Assembly: GCF_013394655.1 (NCBI RefSeq)
Contig: NZ_CP053351.1
Location: forward strand, 3,006,501 to 3,070,500
Direction of reading: 5' to 3'
Source: Winogradskyella schleiferi
GTDB taxonomy: Bacteria > Bacteroidota > Bacteroidia > Flavobacteriales > Flavobacteriaceae
DNA length: 64,000 nucleotides
Part shown: positions 25,589 to 33,557 of the stretch, one piece after another
How the letters are laid out: every line of letters begins with the position of its first letter
Numbering within the stretch: position 1 is the first letter of the stretch
The notes under the pieces: model-generated
The model's database searches: none
Told to the model about the DNA's origin: nothing
What the model saw: only the letters and a program-made list of their open reading frames with translations
Made by a program: the position numbers and the translations under genes

Positions 25589-26347
25589 TTATCTCGTAAA
25601 CACTAATTCATTCTCAGACGATAATTGTTCGCTAAATCCATAGTCCTCGTAATTGAACCCTTTGATATCGTCAATGGTTTTGGCATTGGTGTCAATGATA
25701 TATCTCGTCATTAAGCCTCTCGCAACTTTTGCAAAAATGGCTATGATTTTATATTTACCGTTCTTAAATTCTTTAAAAGCCACGTTGACCACAGGTACTT
25801 TTAAAGCTTTTGTATCGATAACCTTAAAATATTCGTTACTCGCCAAATTTAGGAACAGTTCATCATCTTCAAGTTCCTCGTTTAAAGCCTTTGTCACTTT
25901 CTTTTTCCAGAAGTCATATAAATTCTTGTTTTTTCCGACAGCCATTTTTGTACCCATTTCCAGTCGGTAAGGTTGAATGAGATCCAAAGGTTTTAAAATG
26001 CCATATAATCCTGAAAGAATTCGGACGGTATCCTCAACTTTATCTAGTTTTTTGGTATCTATGGTATATGCATCCAAACCTCTGTAAACATCGCCATTAA
26101 AAGCGTAAATAGCCTGTCTTGAATTTTCTTTGGTAAATGGTAATTCCCATTCTTGATTGCGCTCGTAGTTTAATTCCGCCAAATTATCTGAAATGCTCAT
26201 AAGCTTAGATAAACTCTTGGTGGATTTCTTTTTCAATACTTTATTTAAGCGTTCTGCTTCGGCTAGAAAGGAAGCTTCAGTAGCTTTAGTTGTTGGTAGA
26301 TTAGATTCGTAATCCAATGATTTTGCTGGCGACAGTACGAGTTTCAT
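25589..26347 (-). CDS. yaaA: YaaA family peroxide-stress protein
   Basis: The 252-residue cytoplasmic protein begins [18 protein letters not shown], the family's characteristic start, and has [13 protein letters not shown] and [19 protein letters not shown]. YaaA lowers free iron and protects DNA during hydrogen peroxide stress in E. coli. I chose the internal ATG at 26347 because the family N-terminus begins there; an upstream in-frame ATG would add 17 unrelated residues. Confidence 0.93.
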   Translation of the reverse strand: MKLVLSPAKSLDYESNLPTTKATEASFLAEAERLNKVLKKKSTKSLSKLMSISDNLAELNYERNQEWELPFTKENSRQAIYAFNGDVYRGLDAYTIDTKKLDKVEDTVRILSGLYGILKPLDLIQPYRLEMGTKMAVGKNKNLYDFWKKKVTKALNEELEDDELFLNLASNEYFKVIDTKALKVPVVNVAFKEFKNGKYKIIAIFAKVARGLMTRYIIDTNAKTIDDIKGFNYEDYGFSEQLSSENELVFTR

Positions 26348-26453
26348 AGAGAGGTTTTTTCTTTTTTCAAAGTTACAATTACCTATGATAGAATTCAACC
26401 TTTGTATTTTATAATTTCTATAGTAGAATATATAGAACTTATGAAGCCAATAA

Positions 26454-27839
26454 TTAAACCATTGATTGTTCTTGTAGCACTTTCCAAGTAAAATTCAGAT
26501 ACAAATCACTTCTAGCCTCTAGTGGGTTTCTATTGTCATCTCTAACTATTACCATCTTTTTGTCCAGGATTTCTAGATTCCGCTCTGTATGCCTCACAAG
26601 TTTATTATGTTGTGTATGCTCAAAATACTTATGCTCTTTATGGACTATATTAGAATAGCTATACCTATAAAACTTCGTGCCAATTGCTTTTTGCAGGAAA
26701 TAAAAAAAGACATCATCTTGGCCATAGGCACCAGAAAAATCTTCGTCCACTCCTTTGGTTCGCAAAAACACCTCTTTATTCATAAAAAACACGTTGAAAT
26801 GAGGATCAACTTTTTTCATACCAGCATAGGTTTCAAATTTGAAGATTGAGTTTCTAGGAGGATAAAAATAAAGTAAACTCTCCAATAGATTTTCAGGAAA
26901 AAAGATGTCCAAATCCGTAACGAGAATATTTTCGGATTTGGCATATTGCACGCCTAAATTTCTTGCTCCAGGTTGATTCCACTTAATATTTTCGTTAATT
27001 CTGACCAAGGTATAATTTAAATTCACATCATCTGCAATAGTGATTGGCGCTTTAGAGCCATCATCTACAAAAACGAAATGAATTTGTTTTAATATAGTGT
27101 TATCATAACTACTGTAAATATCTATCAATTCCTTAATGGGATCATAAGTATTATCCTCTAAATAGAACTGCACGATATAAGTTATTCTAATATGGGCATG
27201 TTCTGAGTATTCCTTAAAATTGGATATGTAAGATTTATGCTTGATAGGATCAGTGTATAAATCAATATTCCAAGAGGCTATGTTGGCATTATGATATCCA
27301 AATTGCGAATCCCAAATGCCACTTTCGATACTAAATTGATGCGCTACTTCTGAAGTGGCAAATTTCATACCCTTATGTTCTAAATAGGTTTTATAGGTTC
27401 GGCAGATATGGTAATCCTCGGGATGGAAGATTTGAATTTGTGAATCTTCAGCAATAATTTTTAAAAGTTTTTTTGAGCGTAGGCTAAAACCACCGTTTCC
27501 CATTCCCCATTTTGTCGGAGCGCCTATATAATCAAAATCCAAAAAATCAGAATGCCATTGTCCAGGGTTTAAGACAAAACCGTCATACTGAATGACTAAA
27601 ACATAATCGGTATCAACATAAGCATTGAGTTGCCTAATCATAAATTCGCTGTAAGCTTCAATACTTGCAATTTTCGGTATTTTTACAATGCGGTTATCAT
27701 CAGATTCTAAATGGGTTAATAATTTAACGTCTTTAAAATTGAGATACTTTTGGGATACATCTGCAGCATAAATCAATCGGTCAATATCAATGCAGTCAAC
27801 ACCTAAGAGCGTTACATTATCAAGATTTAGAGTCTCCAT
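26454..27839 (-). CDS. DUF5672 + GT-A glycosyltransferase fusion
   Basis: The 461-residue cytoplasmic protein has two parts. Residues 1-200 match the DUF5672 pattern ([33 protein letters not shown]). Residues 215-455 are a GT2-like GT-A domain with VFVDDGS (about 256-262), [13 protein letters not shown] (290-302) and the metal-binding LVTDLDIFF (DLD at 309-311), and a [12 protein letters not shown] acceptor-site region. Both halves look like sugar-transfer domains. The gene starts 1 bp after the end of the GT9 gene, so the two are one operon. Acceptor unknown. Confidence 0.85.
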   Translation of the reverse strand: METLNLDNVTLLGVDCIDIDRLIYAADVSQKYLNFKDVKLLTHLESDDNRIVKIPKIASIEAYSEFMIRQLNAYVDTDYVLVIQYDGFVLNPGQWHSDFLDFDYIGAPTKWGMGNGGFSLRSKKLLKIIAEDSQIQIFHPEDYHICRTYKTYLEHKGMKFATSEVAHQFSIESGIWDSQFGYHNANIASWNIDLYTDPIKHKSYISNFKEYSEHAHIRITYIVQFYLEDNTYDPIKELIDIYSSYDNTILKQIHFVFVDDGSKAPITIADDVNLNYTLVRINENIKWNQPGARNLGVQYAKSENILVTDLDIFFPENLLESLLYFYPPRNSIFKFETYAGMKKVDPHFNVFFMNKEVFLRTKGVDEDFSGAYGQDDVFFYFLQKAIGTKFYRYSYSNIVHKEHKYFEHTQHNKLVRHTERNLEILDKKMVIVRDDNRNPLEARSDLYLNFTWKVLQEQSMV

Positions 27840-27840
27840 C

Positions 27841-29010
27841 CTATTTGTTCAATGACCTTAGATTAGGAATTACCTCAAATAAATCCAGTTCAAGCATGGC
27901 TTGAAAAATGTCTCTAAACTGCTTAGGTATTTTGTCTATAATAATTTCAGTTTTAGATAAACTGTTCTTCATAAATTCAAAGCTTTCTTTATCATTAATA
28001 TCAATTAAATACTCATTTTCCTTACTCTGAAAAATGATGCTATTATCTTCGAATGAAGCCGTAAATTCTGGATTAATAAGGTAAGTGCTTGTTTGCTCTA
28101 CGCCCATTCTTTTGAAAAGTCGCAGTAATAGAAACAACATCTTTTTTGGAGACACTTTATTTAAACAAACCCGATCTTCACAAGCGAGAATCACGTTATA
28201 ATTACATCTTTGCCCGCAATTACCTCGCTTTCCCCAAATCAATTCAACTGTTTCGGAAAATGCGCCCCAAGAACCAGGTCCTGTTGGCCCATAAATCGTC
28301 AAAATCGGAATATTAAACGCAGCTGCCAAATGTGTGATTCCAGCATCATTACCAATGTGAAAAAATGCGCCTGAAATTTCTTTGGCAACCTCATCGATAC
28401 CTCCTGTTACCAAATCATAATTTAAATTTGCATTAGAAAAATAGGCTTCAGGATTTGGGTCATTCGGTCCTATTATAATCTTGGCTTTTAGTTGTGGAAA
28501 ATAATCATGAATTAACTCCATTAGTTTAGCATAATAATCAATCGGCCAAGCCTTAAGTAAAAATCCAGCTCCTGGATGCACGGTGTAATACAGTTCGCCA
28601 GAAGTCGTTTTAGGAAAGTAAGGATACTTTTCTTTGGTTTTTATTAGCTCTGGAAACTTGGCTACAATACCATCTTTGTAGTGTTCAATAGAATGTTGCT
28701 TAACCTTTTTATGCGTGTGATAGGTTATTTGAGGTTTTTTCTCTAAGTCATTATGAAATTTAGGATAATTACCAAGTTCTATAACTTCATCAAAATCAGA
28801 TTCATCAATTTCATTTTCATCTAATACTGAAATTCCTGGCAAATTGGCCTTAAATAACTTTACGAATCGAGGTTGGGTCGCATATGTAACATTGCTAAAT
28901 TTTTGTTTCAGCATGTAAAGTGAAGGGATTGTAAAAAAAATATCTCCCATACCTCCATAACTTTTATAAACGAGAATGGAAGTCTGCTGCGTTAAGGTAT
29001 TCTGGGACAT
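27841..29010 (-). CDS. GT9-family (heptosyltransferase-like) glycosyltransferase
   Basis: The 389-residue protein has the GT-B layout: an N-terminal half with GGMGDIFFTIPSLYML, a linker motif VHPGAGFLLKAWP (144-156) and the nucleotide-sugar-binding half with FHIGNDAGITHLAAAF (217-232) and YGPTGPGSWGAF. A Cys-rich stretch (CGQRC, CEDRVCLNK) follows, as in ADP-heptose transferases. The C-terminal 100 residues are an extra charged extension. It is 1 bp from the DUF5672 fusion and 89 bp downstream of the DDGYY peptide gene, on the same strand. Confidence 0.9.
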   Translation of the reverse strand: MSQNTLTQQTSILVYKSYGGMGDIFFTIPSLYMLKQKFSNVTYATQPRFVKLFKANLPGISVLDENEIDESDFDEVIELGNYPKFHNDLEKKPQITYHTHKKVKQHSIEHYKDGIVAKFPELIKTKEKYPYFPKTTSGELYYTVHPGAGFLLKAWPIDYYAKLMELIHDYFPQLKAKIIIGPNDPNPEAYFSNANLNYDLVTGGIDEVAKEISGAFFHIGNDAGITHLAAAFNIPILTIYGPTGPGSWGAFSETVELIWGKRGNCGQRCNYNVILACEDRVCLNKVSPKKMLFLLLRLFKRMGVEQTSTYLINPEFTASFEDNSIIFQSKENEYLIDINDKESFEFMKNSLSKTEIIIDKIPKQFRDIFQAMLELDLFEVIPNLRSLNK

Positions 29011-29099
29011 AAATTGTATAAATATAAAAACTTCCTTTAGCGTAATTTAGCACATAAGGAAGTTTACTGAAATTATGTTATTAACTTAAATAAAACGTT

Positions 29100-29303
29100 T
29101 TAATAACCGTCGTCATAGTAACCGTCATCGTAATAGCCGTCGTCATAGTAACCATCGTCATAATAACCATCGTCATAGTAGCCATCATCAAACATTCCAT
29201 CGTCGCTATCATCGGAAGTACTACAGGATACTCCTACAATACTAGCTATAGAAGTTATGAGTAGCGTTTGTCCTGTTTTTTTAATAAAGTCTCTTCTTTT
29301 CAT
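29100..29303 (-). CDS. Tat-signal lipopeptide with DDGYY repeats
   Basis: The 67-residue product has a twin-arginine motif (KRRDFIKK, 2-9), a hydrophobic stretch and a lipobox GVSC (Cys27), so it should be exported folded or with cofactor and then lipidated. After STSDDSDDGMF come five DDGYY units and a sixth DDGY cut by the stop codon. The units differ by silent changes (GAC/GAT, GGC/GGT, TAC/TAT) but not in protein sequence, which argues for selection on the peptide. Tyr-rich acidic repeats could bind metal or be modified. It precedes the glycosyltransferases. No family recognised. Confidence 0.75.
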   Translation of the reverse strand: MKRRDFIKKTGQTLLITSIASIVGVSCSTSDDSDDGMFDDGYYDDGYYDDGYYDDGYYDDGYYDDGY

Positions 29304-29326
29304 ACTAATTCTGATATATTCTCTTA

Positions 29327-29334
29327 CAAAAATA
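29327..29334 (-). promoter_or_regulatory. candidate -7 box for the DDGYY lipopeptide gene
   Basis: TATTTTTG on the minus strand fits TAnnTTTG, 24 nt before the ATG, so the peptide can start its own transcript, possibly reading on into the two glycosyltransferase genes. Confidence 0.4.
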
Positions 29335-29363
29335 ACAATTTAATTCAATTATCATATTTTATT

Positions 29364-30401
29364 TTAAACGTCTGTATGCTTAGCATAATGCCGCCATTTC
29401 TCTAAACATTGTTGAATATCTTCAGGAATTTCAGATTCAAATTTCATGAATTCACCTGTGGTAGGATGCACAAATCCGAGTGTTCTGGCATGTAAGGCTT
29501 GTCTCGGCAAAATCTTGAAACAGTTATCTACAAACTGTTTGTATTTGGTAAAGGTGGTTCCTTTCAAGATACGTTCGCCTCCATAACGTTCATCATTAAA
29601 TAAGGTATGTCCTATATGTTTCATGTGGACACGAATTTGGTGCGTGCGACCAGTTTCGAGTTTACAGCTCACTAAAGTGACGTAACCCAAACGCTCCAGA
29701 ACTTTGTAATGGGTCACGGCTGGTTTACCTTTTTCGTCTTCGTCTTCCAAATAAACGGTGTTCTGTAACCTGTTTTTTGGATGACGGCCAATATTGCCTT
29801 CAATAGTCCCTTCTTCAGCTTCTATGTTTCCCCAAACCAACGCCACATATTCGCGTTCGCTCGTTTTTTTGGCAAACTGATTCGAAAGATGCGCCATGGC
29901 TTGTTCGGTTTTGGCAATCACCAATAATCCGCTGGTATCTTTATCGATTCTATGCACCAAACCAGGTCGTTCACTTGAGTTATTAGGAAGATTTTCGAAA
30001 TGAAATATTAAAGCATTTATTAAAGTCCCGGAATAATTCCCATGTCCTGGATGTACCACCATTCCAGCGGGTTTGTTAACCACCAATAAATCATCATCCT
30101 CGTAAACCACATCTATAGGAATATCTTCTGCAATTAATAGATTTTCGTGTGGTGGATGCTCAAACTTAACGGTAATGTAGTCGTTTGGTTTTACTTTATA
30201 ATTCGATTTTACAGGAACATCATTTACAAAAATACTACCATCTTTTGCCGCAGCCTGAATTTTATTCCGCGTGGCATTTTCAATGAAATTCATTAAGTAT
30301 TTATCGATACGAAGTGGTTGTTGACCCTTTACGACCCTAAACGCGTGATGCTCGTATAATTCGTTGTCGTCGTCTTCGGAAATATCTGGAATATTTGGCA
30401 T
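29364..30401 (-). CDS. rluD: 23S rRNA pseudouridine synthase
   Basis: The 345-residue protein has an N-terminal S4 RNA-binding domain (about 28-85) and the RluA-type catalytic core with HRIDKDTSGLLV; Asp153 is the nucleophile. The C-terminus has HTLFNDERYGG and ARTLGFVHPTTGE. RluD makes three pseudouridines in helix 69 of 23S rRNA; RluA-family paralogues differ mainly in target, so the symbol is likely but not certain. It starts 9 bp after the PASTA gene's stop. Confidence 0.9.
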   Translation of the reverse strand: MPNIPDISEDDDNELYEHHAFRVVKGQQPLRIDKYLMNFIENATRNKIQAAAKDGSIFVNDVPVKSNYKVKPNDYITVKFEHPPHENLLIAEDIPIDVVYEDDDLLVVNKPAGMVVHPGHGNYSGTLINALIFHFENLPNNSSERPGLVHRIDKDTSGLLVIAKTEQAMAHLSNQFAKKTSEREYVALVWGNIEAEEGTIEGNIGRHPKNRLQNTVYLEDEDEKGKPAVTHYKVLERLGYVTLVSCKLETGRTHQIRVHMKHIGHTLFNDERYGGERILKGTTFTKYKQFVDNCFKILPRQALHARTLGFVHPTTGEFMKFESEIPEDIQQCLEKWRHYAKHTDV

Positions 30402-30410
30402 GGTTGTTAA

Positions 30411-30965
30411 TTAAAGTTTACCATTTCCAACAACCAAGTCTATCTTCGATGTCAATGGCAATAATGCGCCTGGTTCTAAGGGTTTGCCTTTATGGGACAT
30501 GGACATTACGCCTTCTCCAATGGCATCCTTATAAGTGATTTCTCCTATTTCAAACTCTAAAGCTTCCAATTGTGGTTTTGCCTGTCTAAATGTTCGTTTT
30601 AAGATATTTGGCACTTCAACTTTACGATAACCAGAAGGGTTTAAGATTAAATAAATTTTTCTATTTTCCTTAACCTGAGAACCTGCTTTAGGATTTTGTT
30701 CTATTACAGAAAATTTTGGGTATTTGGGATTATAATTTGCAGAATCTTGGATTTCCATAGCCAAATCGTTGTCCTTCAATTCTATTCCAACCGTTTCCAA
30801 TGATTTTCCCTTTAAGTCTGGCACAATAACAAATTCGCCATGATTGGTAGAAATATTCAACCATTTTAAAATAATAAAACACAACACCACAACAGCAACA
30901 ATGGCCAATGCTATTTGTTTAAAAAAAACTTTACTGGTAAGAAACTTAACAAAACTCATAAGCAA
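30411..30965 (-). CDS. PASTA-domain membrane protein
   Basis: The 184-residue protein has one membrane span (about 15-33) and two PASTA domains (about 47-115 and 118-184; FVIVPDLKGKSLETVG and VEVPNILKRTFRQAK). PASTA domains bind peptidoglycan stem peptides. Without a kinase domain this is probably an envelope accessory protein. It is co-transcribed with rluD and divergent from ddl, whose product makes a peptidoglycan precursor. An in-frame start two codons later is possible. Confidence 0.9.
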   Translation of the reverse strand: MLMSFVKFLTSKVFFKQIALAIVAVVVLCFIILKWLNISTNHGEFVIVPDLKGKSLETVGIELKDNDLAMEIQDSANYNPKYPKFSVIEQNPKAGSQVKENRKIYLILNPSGYRKVEVPNILKRTFRQAKPQLEALEFEIGEITYKDAIGEGVMSMSHKGKPLEPGALLPLTSKIDLVVGNGKL

Positions 30966-31150
30966 ATAATTGTTGGCAAAACTAAGAAATTATAGTGGTA
31001 TTATAACGTTGTACTCACAAAATACGTATGTTTTATAAATTTAGATTATGAAACATCTAATTCAAATTACAAATGCAACCAATCAAAATAAATTATACTT
31101 TTACGGTACGACTATTTTTAATTTAAAAGACACCCATATTCGTGGGCACT

Positions 31151-32149
31151 ATGATGAAAAAAAATATTGCAATAATAATGGGTGGCTATTCTAGCGAATA
31201 TAAGATTTCCCTAAAGAGTGGCAACGTAGTTTTTGATGCGCTAGATAAGGATAAATACAATGCATATCGTATTCATATTTTTAAGGACAAATGGGTTTTT
31301 GTCAATGATTTAGACGAAGAATTTGACGTTGATAAAAATGATTTTTCGGTTTTGGTAAATGAAACCAAAATAGCGTTCGATTGTGTCTTTAATGCCATTC
31401 ATGGCTCGCCTGGTGAAGATGGTTTTATGCAAGGTTATTTTGAATTATTAGGCATCCCGCAAACCAGTTGCTCAATGTACCAAGCGGCATTGACGTTTAA
31501 TAAGCGTGATTTGCTGGCGACTTTAAAACCCTATGGCATTAAAACGGCTGAAAGCTACCCGCTTAACCTTGGCGATTCCGTTGATGAAGATGCGATTATC
31601 GCTAAAGTGGGCTTACCTTGTTTTGTAAAGGCCAACAAAGCTGGAAGTAGTTTTGGAATTTCCAAGGTGTATAAAAAAGAAGCGCTTCAGGCTGCGATTG
31701 ACAATTCATTTAAAGAAGATAACGAAATCATCATCGAACAATTTTTAGATGGTGTTGAAGTGTCGGTTGGTGTTATTTCCTATAAAGGCGAAACACTTGT
31801 TTTACCCATTACCGAAATCGTTTCTGAAAACGATTTTTTTGATTATCAAGCTAAATATGAAGGCAAATCACAAGAGATTACACCTGCAAGAATTTCTGAA
31901 GATTATGCGACTAAAGTGACATCCGAAGCGAAAAAAATTTATGAAATTCTAAAAATGAAAGGCTTTTCCAGAAGTGAATTTATCTTTAAAAATGATGAAC
32001 CTTATTTGCTTGAAGTGAACACTGTTCCTGGTTTAACTAAAGAAAGCATTTTACCTCAACAAGCCGCAAAAGCTGGTATTAGCTTGAAGGATTTGTTTGG
32101 AAGTGCGATAGAAGCCTCCCTTAAACCCTCCAAAGAAGGGAAACCGTAA
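31151..32149 (+). CDS. ddl: D-alanine--D-alanine ligase
   Basis: The ATP-grasp enzyme makes D-Ala-D-Ala for peptidoglycan. Landmarks: GGYSSEYKISLKSG at the start, the HGSPGEDGFMQGYFE motif, FVKANKAGSSFGISK ATP-binding strand, IIEQFLDGVEVSVGV and LEVNTVPGLTKES. Two adjacent ATGs (31151, 31154) fit; an upstream GTG is less likely. The last residues, LKPSKEGKP, are unlike the family and are read from a hairpin-forming repeat; see the repeat entry. Cytoplasmic, monocistronic, divergent from the PASTA gene. Confidence 0.95.
   Translation: MMKKNIAIIMGGYSSEYKISLKSGNVVFDALDKDKYNAYRIHIFKDKWVFVNDLDEEFDVDKNDFSVLVNETKIAFDCVFNAIHGSPGEDGFMQGYFELLGIPQTSCSMYQAALTFNKRDLLATLKPYGIKTAESYPLNLGDSVDEDAIIAKVGLPCFVKANKAGSSFGISKVYKKEALQAAIDNSFKEDNEIIIEQFLDGVEVSVGVISYKGETLVLPITEIVSENDFFDYQAKYEGKSQEITPARISEDYATKVTSEAKKIYEILKMKGFSRSEFIFKNDEPYLLEVNTVPGLTKESILPQQAAKAGISLKDLFGSAIEASLKPSKEGKP
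32117..32141. repeat. hairpin repeat forming the 3' end of ddl
   Basis: TCCCTT (32117-32122) and AAGGGA (32136-32141) bracket an AAACCCTCCAAAG loop. Such CCCT..CCAAAG..AGGG words are frequent between flavobacterial genes; a related hairpin lies at 44863-44891. Here it is translated as the last residues of Ddl. Confidence 0.5.
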
Positions 32150-32286
32150 CTATTGATGATTTTTGATTTACGATTTTTGAATTCTCACAAAGTCGTAAAA
32201 AGTCAAGTTGCTATAAAAATTGAATAAGGTTAACTATCCAATTCTGAACCATGAATCCTGAAACTTAAATTCAATTGATTAATCTG

Positions 32287-32294
32287 TATCTTTG
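32287..32294 (+). promoter_or_regulatory. candidate -7 box for coaD
   Basis: TATCTTTG matches TAnnTTTG exactly, 56 nt before the coaD ATG. Confidence 0.4.
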
Positions 32295-32350
32295 TTAAAG
32301 AATTTGATAAACTAGATTCTCATTTTTATGGGATCGACAAAAAATTGTGG

Positions 32351-32809
32351 ATGAAACGAGCATTATTCCCAGGATCTTTTGATCCTATTACAAATGGACA
32401 TTACGATATTATAAAGCGTGGCATTAAATTGTTTGATGAAGTAGTCGTTGCCATTGGTATTAATGCCGAAAAAAAATACATGTTTCCTTTAGATGAACGA
32501 AAAGCTTTTATTAAGAAATCGTTTGAAAATGAGCCTAAAGTAAAAGTCGTCACCTATGAAGGGTTGACCATCGATTTTTGTGACAAAATTGATGCACAAT
32601 TTATTCTTAGAGGACTAAGAAATCCTGCTGATTTTGAATTTGAAAAAGCGATTGCCCATACCAATAGAAAGTTGTCTAAAATTGAAACCGTATTCTTATT
32701 GACAGCTGCCAAAACCTCTTTTATTTCGTCTTCAATTGTTAGAGATGTAATTAGAAATCATGGCGATTATACGCAACTCGTTCCTGATAGCGTTAGGATT
32801 GATAAATAA
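32351..32809 (+). CDS. coaD: phosphopantetheine adenylyltransferase
   Basis: The 152-residue enzyme joins ATP and 4'-phosphopantetheine to dephospho-CoA. The nucleotidylyl-transferase motifs are clear: ALFPGSFDPITNGHYDII near the start (HxGH-type TNGH) and SFISSSIVRDVIRNHGD near the end. The ATG at 32351 is preferred over an upstream TTG because it starts directly at the conserved block. Confidence 0.96.
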   Translation: MKRALFPGSFDPITNGHYDIIKRGIKLFDEVVVAIGINAEKKYMFPLDERKAFIKKSFENEPKVKVVTYEGLTIDFCDKIDAQFILRGLRNPADFEFEKAIAHTNRKLSKIETVFLLTAAKTSFISSSIVRDVIRNHGDYTQLVPDSVRIDK

Positions 32810-32865
32810 ATTCTTATATAAATCATTGAAGCAAATAGAACATTTCAAAGCAAAAAAACAGGCAG

Positions 32866-33519
32866 TTAAATAATATTATTGCGTCGCGCTTTTTGAACGG
32901 CTTCCAACTTATTATGCACCTGAAGTTTGCGATACATGTTTTCTATATGTTTTCTTATGGTTCCCGTTGAAAGAATGAGGTTTTCTGCAATGGCATTATA
33001 ACTTAAACCTTTACTCAACTGTTCCAAGACATCGATTTCGCGTTCGGTAAGTTTTATTTGCTCTTTTTCTTCTTTATTTTCAACAAATGGATTTCGTAAT
33101 AACTTTAAAGTTTTTAAAGCAATTGAAGGATTCATGGCTGCACCACCATTTAAGGTGTCCAAAATACCGGAATGTAAATCACCTGCATTGATTTCCTTTA
33201 ATAAATAGCCATCGGCTCCTGCTTTAATGGCATTAAAAATGTTTTCGTCGTTATCAAATACGGTGAGCATTATAATTTTTATTTGTGGATATTTTTGCTT
33301 CACTTTTTCTGTAGCTTCAATACCATTTAAGGTTGGCATTTCAATATCCATCAAAATTAAATCCACATTATTGTTTTCATCGAGTTTTTCCAACAGGTCC
33401 AAACCATTCGAAGCATTAAACTTCACTTCTAAATCCTCAAAAAAAGACAACTTCTCCTCTACCGTTTTTATGAGGAAGTTATTATCATCTACTATGGCAA
33501 TTTTTGTTTTCATATTCAT
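32866..33519 (-). CDS. NarL/FixJ-type response regulator
   Basis: The 217-residue regulator has a receiver domain (Asp58 phosphoacceptor in LILMDIEMPTLNG, Lys in GYLLKEINAG) and a LuxR-type helix-turn-helix (about 150-215; LTEREIDVLEQLSKGLSYNA, then STGTIRKHIENMYRKL). It follows its kinase gene after 38 bp. The pair is a typical flavobacterial TPR-kinase/NarL system; targets unknown. Confidence 0.95.
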   Translation of the reverse strand: MNMKTKIAIVDDNNFLIKTVEEKLSFFEDLEVKFNASNGLDLLEKLDENNNVDLILMDIEMPTLNGIEATEKVKQKYPQIKIIMLTVFDNDENIFNAIKAGADGYLLKEINAGDLHSGILDTLNGGAAMNPSIALKTLKLLRNPFVENKEEKEQIKLTEREIDVLEQLSKGLSYNAIAENLILSTGTIRKHIENMYRKLQVHNKLEAVQKARRNNII

Positions 33520-33557
33520 TTCCCATTTAAAAGTGTTCCATTGAATTTAATCTTAGT

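Noticed and set aside
31048..31194. 48-residue frame overlapping the start of ddl
   Set aside because: It overlaps a certain gene in another frame and has no terminator or family support.
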